In this document: positions 1-4,745 of the stretch, in pieces | Position numbering within the stretch: the first letter of the stretch is position 1 | Layout: each line of letters opens with the position of its first letter | DNA from: a bacterium | GTDB lineage: Bacteria; Patescibacteriota; Minisyncoccia; Phycocordibacterales; JAKEFN01 | NCBI GenBank assembly: GCA_022616085.1 | Contig: JAKEFN010000066.1 | Coordinates: 1-9,597 of the forward strand | Length of the DNA: 9,597 bases | Reading direction: 5' to 3' | Position numbers and translations under genes: made by a program | The notes under the pieces: model-generated | What the model was told of the DNA's origin: nothing | The model's input: the letters and a program-made list of their open reading frames with translations, nothing else | The model's database searches: none

Positions 1-101
1 GGAAAGGCTCAAAATATCAACAATATTCTTCGCTTTCCTCGCCGCATTTTCGCCTCGCACCATGAATTCTCGCTACGTCAATAGTTTTTTCACAAGCTCT
101 A
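1..101 (-). repeat. Palindromic stop-codon element, copy 1 (partial, cut by window edge)
   Basis: Positions 1-100 are the reverse complement of 3075-3174 with two differences in 100 bases (at 7 and 42 here, matching 3168 and 3133). The match ends at 101, exactly at the rpsR stop codon: the element end reads TAGAGC on the minus strand and its first three bases are the rpsR TAG. The centre of symmetry seen in the complete copy (around AATATTGTTGATATT on the minus strand) lies at position 20 here. By symmetry about 62 bases of this copy should lie left of the window. It is inserted in the same sense relative to rpsR as copy 2 is relative to the hydrolase gene. The function is unknown; a non-autonomous mobile element or a dispersed terminator-like repeat are the two readings. 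Confidence 0.85.
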
Positions 102-269
102 TCGCGACACGAACGGCAATAACCCCATAAAACGGGCGCGTTTGATTGCTTTGGCGATGCGCCGCTGGTTGCGCGTGCCTATGCCTGTTCTTTTTTTGCT
201 CAAAATGCGCGAATGGGGATTCACATATTTTTTGAGCATCTCTATGTCTTTATAATCAACGTGTTTCAT
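99..269 (-). CDS. rpsR: 30S ribosomal protein bS18
   Basis: This gene was found by reading the minus strand directly. The 56-residue product begins MKHVDYKDIEMLKKYVNP and continues through the conserved bS18 core: S20-R-I-L, the KKRTGIGTRNQRR segment (about 25-37) and the basic AIKRARFMGLLPF tail. bS18 binds the platform of the small subunit next to bS6. It is shorter than the roughly 75-residue E. coli protein, missing N-terminal residues, as is common in reduced genomes. It is the last gene of rpsF-ssb-rpsR, 44 bases after ssb. No Shine-Dalgarno sequence is visible before the ATG. Its TAG stop is formed by the end of palindromic element copy 1, so the element directly follows the gene and may act as its terminator. 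Confidence 0.93.
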   Translation of the reverse strand: MKHVDYKDIEMLKKYVNPHSRILSKKRTGIGTRNQRRIAKAIKRARFMGLLPFVSR

Positions 270-313
270 GGATATGATATAAGGTTAACGGTTGGATAAT
301 GAACGATTGGAGA

Positions 314-799
314 TCAAAATGGAATATCGTCAGGATTGATCTCCTCCTCCGGATACTGAATTGTCTCAAGACCGGGATCGTCTTTCGGCGGCTCTTTTTT
401 ATTCGCCGGCCTTGAAACCGAAACTCCGCCGGATCCTTCTACAGGAGAAGCGGGAGCAAAAGATCCGCCTTCTTTTCTCGGCCCGAATTGTATGCGGTCC
501 GCGACAATTTCCGTTCGATATCGCTTCACCCCGTCCTGGCCATCCCAGCTTCTCGTCTGGATACGCCCTTCTATAAGAGCCGAACTCCCTTTTTTCAAAT
601 ATTGGGCCGTCGTTTCCGCCTGGCGCCCGAAGACGACAATATTATGAAAATCGACATCCTCCTTCCGGTTGCCGTCCCGGTCCTTCCAAACCCTATTGGT
701 CGCGAGACCGAATTCGGCAACGGGGAATCCCGATGGAAGAGATTTGAGCTCCGGATCGCGAGTCAGATTTCCTATAAGAATCGCTTTATTTAAATACAT
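314..799 (-). CDS. ssb: Single-stranded DNA-binding protein
   Basis: This 161-residue protein binds single-stranded DNA during replication, repair and recombination. Residues 1-108 form the OB fold, beginning MYLNKAILIGNLTRDPELK and including the F-x-L-A-T-N strand (30-35), the V-D-F-H-N-I-V-V-F strand (49-57) and Y-L-K-K-G (67-71). Residues 109-150 are a low-complexity linker rich in Gly, Ser and Pro. The C-terminus ends D-D-I-P-F, the acidic tail with terminal Phe that bacterial SSBs use to recruit partner proteins. Length and architecture are normal for the family. It lies between rpsF (12 bases upstream) and rpsR, the classic rpsF-ssb-rpsR order. The start is the first ATG and fits the family N-terminus, but no Shine-Dalgarno sequence is present. 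The stop is TGA. Confidence 0.97.
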   Translation of the reverse strand: MYLNKAILIGNLTRDPELKSLPSGFPVAEFGLATNRVWKDRDGNRKEDVDFHNIVVFGRQAETTAQYLKKGSSALIEGRIQTRSWDGQDGVKRYRTEIVADRIQFGPRKEGGSFAPASPVEGSGGVSVSRPANKKEPPKDDPGLETIQYPEEEINPDDIPF

Positions 800-811
800 A
801 ACGCATTAAAA

Positions 812-1342
812 TTATTCTATGATGAGATTTTCAATTGTCTTATCAAGCTCTTCCGGCGTCATGAGGGCTTCTTGTTCGGTCATAGCCGGTGCGGCTTTTT
901 TCGAAGTTGTATCTTCTCTCTTTCGAGGAACGGACCGAAAAAGCGGTCGGATGACCGGCGCAAAGCTCTCTCGGGACGCGGAGATTATGATAAAACGAAA
1001 TATATCTTCGGAATTTTGCACTTTATTCTTCAACAGGTCCACGGACAGAGGCGCCATCTCAAATTTTATCCACCCGAAATACGCTGTCTTGAAATAATGC
1101 TTTTTGTTCGCAATCACCTTCGACATGGGATACGCGAGCTGCACCGTTCTCGGCTCTCCTTCTGAAATAACAAAACCGCCCATATCTCCTATGAACTCTT
1201 TTATTATAGAGACTTTTTGGGCGATATGCTCGTCTGCAATCGTAGGAATAAGGTGGAATCCAATCTCATACACCTTCCTTTCGGTAGAGCCGTCAGCGCT
1301 CGAAGCCTCATCTTCTATATCATACATAACATCTTTCTCCAT
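812..1342 (-). CDS. rpsF: 30S ribosomal protein bS6
   Basis: The product is 176 residues from the ATG at 1342. The bS6 core is recognisable: YEIGFHLIP (about 25-33), a helix, G-G-F-V-I-S-E-G-E (about 55-63), then L-A-Y-P-M-S-K, the conserved LAYPI motif, followed by Y-F-K-T-A-Y-F-G-W. bS6 pairs with bS18 on the 30S platform, and both are in this operon with ssb. The frame stays open upstream for another 18 codons, but those run back through the predicted promoter and do not resemble bS6, so I start at 1342; the Met five codons further in is an alternative. The protein is longer than the typical 95-130 residues because it has about 20 extra acidic N-terminal residues and a charged C-terminal tail of about 45 residues. 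The function of the extensions is unknown. Confidence 0.9.
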   Translation of the reverse strand: MEKDVMYDIEDEASSADGSTERKVYEIGFHLIPTIADEHIAQKVSIIKEFIGDMGGFVISEGEPRTVQLAYPMSKVIANKKHYFKTAYFGWIKFEMAPLSVDLLKNKVQNSEDIFRFIIISASRESFAPVIRPLFRSVPRKREDTTSKKAAPAMTEQEALMTPEELDKTIENLIIE

Positions 1343-1353
1343 ATTTAAAATCC

Positions 1354-1382
1354 ATACTATCAAAAGGGGGCAAAAACCGCAA
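1354..1382 (-). promoter_or_regulatory. Predicted promoter of rpsF-ssb-rpsR (near-leaderless)
   Basis: On the minus strand TTGCGG (1377-1382) is followed by a 17-base spacer and TAGTAT (1354-1359). The -10 is preceded by TGA, so it is an extended -10 (TGN). It ends 11 bases before the rpsF ATG, so the transcript should have only a few leader bases. The -35 matches the consensus at three of six positions, so the extended -10 carries most of the evidence. This is inference from spacing and motif only. Confidence 0.4.
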
Positions 1383-1420
1383 GCGCGCTGTCTCATCGCC
1401 CCAAAAACGCCCTATAGACA

Positions 1421-2188
1421 TCATAGATACTGTTCTATCCTCTCATAGTCGAAAAAATCAAAAAGAGCATATCCCCACGCAATCAAAATCCCAAGATTTC
1501 CTGACATAAGAAGCATGCCGATAGCGATGAGAAAAACGCCTCCAATAAAGGAAACCCACGGCAGATACCTTGAAGTTGCCCCTATATATTCCGCTCCCTT
1601 AGAAAACGCGAGCGCAAGCGCAAGAAAAGGAATGGCAAGACCAAGCGAAAACACGGCGAGAAGGAATGCTCCTTTGAAAACGGTCGTGGACGTTGCGGCA
1701 AGCGAAAATATCGCCCCAAGGACAGGGCCTACGCAGGGAGTCCAGCCGAATGCAAATATCGCTCCGATGAGGCATGACGCCGCCGGAGAGCCAACCGAGA
1801 CAAAAGACGGGATTTTCAAGCGGCGTTCCGCCAAAAGGAACGGGACTTTTACGGCGCCGATCAGCATAAGCCCGAAGACGACAATGAGCAAGCCTCCAAT
1901 CCTTGAAACCCATATTTGAATATCCGCAAGAAGCGACCCGATAAATCCCGCGAACATTCCAAGTAGGATAAAAACGATCGAGAAGCCAAGAACAAAAAAA
2001 ATGCCGTTTTTGAGTATCTTCCTTCTCGATACGGATGCTTGTTTCGAATCTTTCAATTCTTCCGGACGGACTCCGCTTATAAAACCGAGATATGCCGGAA
2101 CGAGCGGGAGCGTGCATGGAGCAAAAAAAGTGATAACTCCGGCAACAAAAGCGGAAAAAATAAAACCGATGCCTACAGACTCAATCAT
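1421..2188 (-). CDS. ccdA: Cytochrome c biogenesis protein CcdA / DsbD-type thiol transporter
   Basis: The product is a 255-residue, highly hydrophobic protein with about six membrane helices. CcdA/DsbD-beta proteins carry electrons from cytoplasmic thioredoxin across the membrane to reduce extracytoplasmic thiols. The two signature cysteines are present in family context: F-F-A-P-C25-T-L-P-L-V-P-A-Y-L-G-F in helix 1 and G-W-T-P-C152-V-G-P-V-L-G-A-I in helix 4. The reading frame is open for 106 further codons upstream, but that stretch overlaps the divergent hydrolase gene and is not CcdA-like. The ATG at 2188 gives the standard family N-terminus and lies six bases after a -10 element. No thioredoxin-like or cytochrome c partner is present in the window, so the acceptor is unknown. 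The stop (TGA) is about 80 bases before the rpsF start. Confidence 0.9.
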   Translation of the reverse strand: MIESVGIGFIFSAFVAGVITFFAPCTLPLVPAYLGFISGVRPEELKDSKQASVSRRKILKNGIFFVLGFSIVFILLGMFAGFIGSLLADIQIWVSRIGGLLIVVFGLMLIGAVKVPFLLAERRLKIPSFVSVGSPAASCLIGAIFAFGWTPCVGPVLGAIFSLAATSTTVFKGAFLLAVFSLGLAIPFLALALAFSKGAEYIGATSRYLPWVSFIGGVFLIAIGMLLMSGNLGILIAWGYALFDFFDYERIEQYL

Positions 2189-2194
2189 ATAAAT

Positions 2195-2204
2195 AGTATA
2201 TACT
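2195..2204. promoter_or_regulatory. Shared palindromic -10 element for ccdA and the hydrolase
   Basis: Only 24 bases (2189-2212) separate the two divergent ATGs. They contain AGTATATACT, a perfect 10-base palindrome, so each strand presents a TATACT -10 hexamer (2199-2204 plus, 2195-2200 minus). These end 8 and 6 bases before the hydrolase and ccdA start codons, so both transcripts would be leaderless or nearly so. The -35 candidates are weak: TTGCGC on the minus strand at 2217-2222 with a 16-base spacer, and nothing clear on the plus strand. The two polymerases would compete for the same bases. Confidence 0.5.
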
Positions 2205-2212
2205 TGTAATAC

Positions 2213-3076
2213 ATGAGCGCAAAAAAAACTTTTATCTATGCCGGAATATTTATCGCCGGATTTATTATTATTTCCATCTGGAATTTCTATCGGATCATAC
2301 AACCGCCGCATATTGATATCCCCTTTGAACCGGAAGATTTTCTCCTTGCGGCCGAAGATATCGAGGTCATTGCGGAAGACGGAACGCGCCTCGCAGGATG
2401 GTTCATCCCCGCGGCAAACGATACAAAACCGAAGTCCGCGATTATCATGCTTCACGGGTATCCCACAGAAAAATCCGATATGCTCTCTCTTGCTGTGCCG
2501 CTCCACGAAGATTTTGCTCTTCTTCTCATGGATCTCCGGTCCTTCGGGGAAAGCGGCGGCGAATTCACAACGCTCGGCATCAAAGAAACCGGTGATCTTT
2601 CGCAGGCAGTCACGTATCTCTCGGAGCGCGGATTTGATCGCATCGGCGTCTTCGGATTCTCGCTTGGCGGGGGAATAGCGCTTATGGCCGCGGCGGGAGA
2701 CTCGCGTATTTCGGCGGCCGCAAGCTATGCATCATTTTCCGATCTCAAAACGCTTGGAGAAGAAACCTACAGGGAACGCTTGCCTGTCATACATAAAGCG
2801 CTTGTGGAACTGATGCTTCTTTGGGCGCGCGCGGCTTTTGGCGAATCCCTGACAACAAAATCCCCTGTCCGCGCGGCGGAAAAAATCAATATCCCCGTTC
2901 TCATCATGCATAGCAATGCCGATACCGTTATTCCGCCAAGCCACGGCGCGGTAATCAAAAACGCGCTTTCAAAAAATCCCCGCGCCGAATATTACAAAAT
3001 AGAAGGACTCCTTCATGGCGACATCCCGCGCAGAGCAGAAGATGCGCTCGCCGCATTTTTCGAAAAAACACTTTAG
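2213..3076 (+). CDS. Membrane-anchored alpha/beta hydrolase
   Basis: This 287-residue serine hydrolase of the alpha/beta fold resembles the YqkD/FrsA-like and dienelactone hydrolase-like groups. Residues 6-23 form one N-terminal membrane helix or uncleaved signal anchor, so the catalytic domain probably faces outward. The catalytic elements are in order: H81-G for the oxyanion hole, nucleophile elbow G148-F-S150-L-G-G, acid D237 in H-S-N-A-D-T-V-I-P, and H268 in G-L-L-H-G-D. The segment D107-L-R-S-F-G-E-S-G-G is the conserved strand-loop typical of these families. Substrate cannot be told from the sequence; lipid or peptide ester hydrolysis is possible. It is divergent from ccdA and convergent with the nuclease gene. 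Its TAG stop (3074-3076) is the left end of the palindromic element. Confidence 0.9.
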   Translation: MSAKKTFIYAGIFIAGFIIISIWNFYRIIQPPHIDIPFEPEDFLLAAEDIEVIAEDGTRLAGWFIPAANDTKPKSAIIMLHGYPTEKSDMLSLAVPLHEDFALLLMDLRSFGESGGEFTTLGIKETGDLSQAVTYLSERGFDRIGVFGFSLGGGIALMAAAGDSRISAAASYASFSDLKTLGEETYRERLPVIHKALVELMLLWARAAFGESLTTKSPVRAAEKINIPVLIMHSNADTVIPPSHGAVIKNALSKNPRAEYYKIEGLLHGDIPRRAEDALAAFFEKTL

Positions 3077-3236
3077 AGCTTGTGAAAAAACTATTGACGT
3101 AGCGAGAATTCATGGTGCGAGGCGAAAATGCGACGAGGAAAGCGAAGAATATTGTTGATATTTTGAGTCTTTCCGAGCCGCCGTTTGCAGCCCGCAACAT
3201 GAATTCGCAGTAGTCAAGAGTTTTGAACATGCTCTA
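3074..3236. repeat. Palindromic stop-codon element, copy 2 (complete)
   Basis: The element is 163 bp and runs from TAGAGC (3074-3079) to GCTCTA (3231-3236). It is an imperfect palindrome over its whole length. The outer 40 bases of each arm match clearly: TAGAGC, TGT, TTGAC and GAATTCATG recur in both. Weaker pairing continues inward through GGAAAG to AATATTGTTGATATT (3148-3162), whose middle is 3155, the midpoint of the element. The left TAG is the stop of the plus-strand hydrolase and the right end, read on the minus strand, is the TAG stop of the nuclease. TA at both ends could be a target duplication. The left 100 bases recur inverted at 1-100 with two differences. The element carries no credible gene. 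It is likely a MITE-like or terminator-like repeat. Confidence 0.85.
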
Positions 3237-4010
3237 ATTATTTTTTCCTTCGCCGTGATCCTTAATCTTATCTTTTACCGCCTTCCGATATCGGCAATAA
3301 TCGCAGGTGTTATTCGGAATCGGGATTTTTTCCGATTCAAGGCATGCGCGGATATCATTGAGCGTCTTCGGGACCCATGTATCCAAACCGGTATAAGGAA
3401 TAAGCGTAATATCGAACTCAAGCCTCCCGTCAAACGCTTCTCGGTCGCGTTTCCCGTTTGCATACACAAAATAGCCGGTGTTCGATACCGAAAATCCGTT
3501 ACTCCGGAGAAGCCACTGATACACTTCCATCTGCCGCTTGTAGCCGTCCTGCCACGGAGCATCGAGCGTTATTTCGGTATCCTTGGAAGTCGCCTTGTAG
3601 TCGGCAACGATAAGCTCGCCTTCGGGATTCACCCATACATCGTCGACCGCGCCCGTTACGATAAAATTTCCCGGCTCGTAGAGGTACTGCACGCCGACAA
3701 AATTCTCCCTCCAACGGTCAAGATCAGGATGCGAAAAAGGCTTCGCATCAATGCCGTAATGTGTCATCAGGGGATGCGGATCGCCCTTGACTCGATGAAT
3801 ATCAAATTCTTTTTTGAGAAGATGGTCAACCGCGGAGTTCAGGTTAAAAGGAAATCCAGGCGGGCGTCCGACACCAAGGTGGCGGTCCAAATAGAAACAG
3901 CGCGGACACTCCACAAAAAGATCTATCTTCGATCTGCTTATCTTAAAAGGTTTCGGGTCATGCGGATCAAAAATATTGCGCGAACGTTTCGGATTATAAT
4001 ATTCAGACAT
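3234..4010 (-). CDS. PD-(D/E)XK nuclease, Cas4/RecB-like with predicted Fe-S cluster
   Basis: The product is a 258-residue RecB-family nuclease. Motifs in order: H63 in the N-terminal helix (motif I), G120-A-V-D-D (motif II), V135-A-D137-Y-K139 (the D-x-K active-site core, motif III) and Q160-M-E-V-Y164 (the Q-x-x-x-Y motif). Two cysteines near the N-terminus (C35-P-R-C38) and two near the C-terminus (C236-D-Y-C239) bracket the domain, the arrangement that binds 4Fe-4S in Cas4 and AddB. No CRISPR array, cas1, cas2 or helicase is in the window, so I infer a stand-alone DNA repair or DNA-processing nuclease and give no gene name. The ATG at 4010 is preceded by its own extended -10. Its TAG stop is the right end of the palindromic element. 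Confidence 0.85.
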   Translation of the reverse strand: MSEYYNPKRSRNIFDPHDPKPFKISRSKIDLFVECPRCFYLDRHLGVGRPPGFPFNLNSAVDHLLKKEFDIHRVKGDPHPLMTHYGIDAKPFSHPDLDRWRENFVGVQYLYEPGNFIVTGAVDDVWVNPEGELIVADYKATSKDTEITLDAPWQDGYKRQMEVYQWLLRSNGFSVSNTGYFVYANGKRDREAFDGRLEFDITLIPYTGLDTWVPKTLNDIRACLESEKIPIPNNTCDYCRYRKAVKDKIKDHGEGKNN

Positions 4011-4017
4011 AATTTAT

Positions 4018-4026
4018 ATCATAGCA
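4018..4026 (-). promoter_or_regulatory. Extended -10 promoter of the nuclease gene
   Basis: The minus strand reads TGCTATGAT (4026-4018): a TGN extension followed by TATGAT, five of six to consensus. It ends 7 bases before the ATG at 4010, so the transcript should be leaderless or nearly so. The T-tract of the upstream terminator lies just before it, and there is no credible -35, which extended -10 promoters can do without. Confidence 0.5.
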
Positions 4027-4031
4027 TGTAT

Positions 4032-4063
4032 AAAAAAAGGCGGACAGTAGCATGCTGTCCGCC
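4032..4063 (-). terminator. Rho-independent terminator closing the dcw/membrane-protein transcript
   Basis: On the minus strand a perfect 9-bp stem, GGCGGACAG (4063-4055) with CTGTCCGCC (4047-4039), encloses a 7-base loop and is followed by seven T (4038-4032). This is a textbook intrinsic terminator, placed 14 bases after the stop of the membrane protein. It separates that gene and the dcw cluster from the nuclease gene. Confidence 0.93.
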
Positions 4064-4066
4064 AGA

Positions 4067-4094
4067 TGAAGTTCATCCTACAGGAGGAACTTCA
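4067..4094 (-). other. Hairpin spanning a stop codon
   Basis: On the minus strand TGAAGTTC (4094-4087) pairs perfectly with GAACTTCA (4074-4067), then after one mismatch TCCT pairs with AGGA. The TAG stop of the membrane-protein gene (4080-4078) lies at the tip. With the terminator just downstream the message ends in two tandem hairpins. The arms are partly coding (K-F-L-L) and partly 3' untranslated. It could protect the 3' end or affect termination; no known class fits. Confidence 0.6.
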
Positions 4095-4674
4095 CAAAAA
4101 GACCCCAGAGGAGGAGACCGAAAAGCCCCCACCCCATGACTTTATCGAGGATGGATGCCTCGCCTCCATCCTCGGTCTCGGCCCCGAGATAAAACTCGTA
4201 GACCGCGACCCCGCTTCCTGCGGTTGGGAAGCCGGCATAGCCCCGAAATGGGGCGCCTTCTTTTTTTTCCAGGCAAATCGCGCCCTCTCTCAGACTGACC
4301 TCGGGGAATTCAATGATACCGCCGTAAAGCGGATGTTCCCCCCCGAAGCCTTGGTCTTTGCCTCCCTTTCGGATGGTGCATTTGTCCACCTGCGAAAGGT
4401 CTGCCGAAACCCACCCTCTCCGCTTCGTATCATAGTAATCGAAGCGGATTCCCTCATCCGTGAGAGAATGGACCCGGACCCTCCTGTGATGAGCCCGGGA
4501 GGTTTCGTGACCGTTTTGGTCAAGGCGACGGAGCATTACACTCCACCTAACCTCTTCCTTGGCGGCTGTTTGGGGTCCCTCTCCCACTCCTTCTTTTTGG
4601 ACATATTCCATCGCGTATGTTCCCGCGATGATTATGCCCGAGATTATTAGAAAAGGCATCATGAATTTTTTCAT
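4078..4674 (-). CDS. Hypothetical protein with N- and C-terminal membrane segments
   Basis: I do not recognise this 198-residue protein. It starts M-K-K-F-M-M-P followed by a hydrophobic helix (about 5-21), then has a charged 150-residue middle segment, and ends with a second hydrophobic helix (about 178-196) and the tail V-K-F-L-L. The middle is rich in Arg, Glu and Gly and has two cysteines (C99, C134) that could pair if extracytoplasmic. The ATG at 4674 is chosen because AAGGAG lies 7 bases upstream, the clearest Shine-Dalgarno sequence in the window; an in-frame upstream start adds ten residues without such support. It follows murF on the same strand but has its own near-consensus promoter and a terminator, so it can be expressed alone. 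An opposite-strand frame here (4066-4650) has no such signals. Confidence 0.75.
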   Translation of the reverse strand: MKKFMMPFLIISGIIIAGTYAMEYVQKEGVGEGPQTAAKEEVRWSVMLRRLDQNGHETSRAHHRRVRVHSLTDEGIRFDYYDTKRRGWVSADLSQVDKCTIRKGGKDQGFGGEHPLYGGIIEFPEVSLREGAICLEKKEGAPFRGYAGFPTAGSGVAVYEFYLGAETEDGGEASILDKVMGWGLFGLLLWGLFVKFLL

Positions 4675-4716
4675 GATTTTTCTCCTTAATTTAAACAAGA
4701 GCAAAATTTATATATA

Positions 4717-4745
4717 ATTCTACATTATTTATCTATAAATGTCAA
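4717..4745 (-). promoter_or_regulatory. Near-consensus sigma70 promoter
   Basis: The minus strand has TTGACA (4745-4740), a perfect -35, a 17-base AT-rich spacer, and TAGAAT (4722-4717), five of six to the -10 consensus. The -35 overlaps the murF TGA stop codon. The predicted start near 4710 gives a leader of about 35 bases containing AAGGAG before the membrane-protein ATG. This is the strongest promoter match in the window. Confidence 0.8.

Noticed and set aside
2189..2506. 106-codon N-terminal extension of the ccdA frame
   Set aside because: It overlaps the divergent hydrolase gene, is not CcdA-like, and the ATG at 2188 gives the standard family start after a -10 element.
3255..4139. 294-codon plus-strand open frame
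   Set aside because: It lies antisense to the nuclease gene, which has clear catalytic motifs; the frame has no recognisable domain or start signal.
4066..4650. 194-codon plus-strand open frame
   Set aside because: It is antisense to the membrane-protein gene, which has a promoter, Shine-Dalgarno and terminator on the other strand; this frame starts in the hairpin region and has none.
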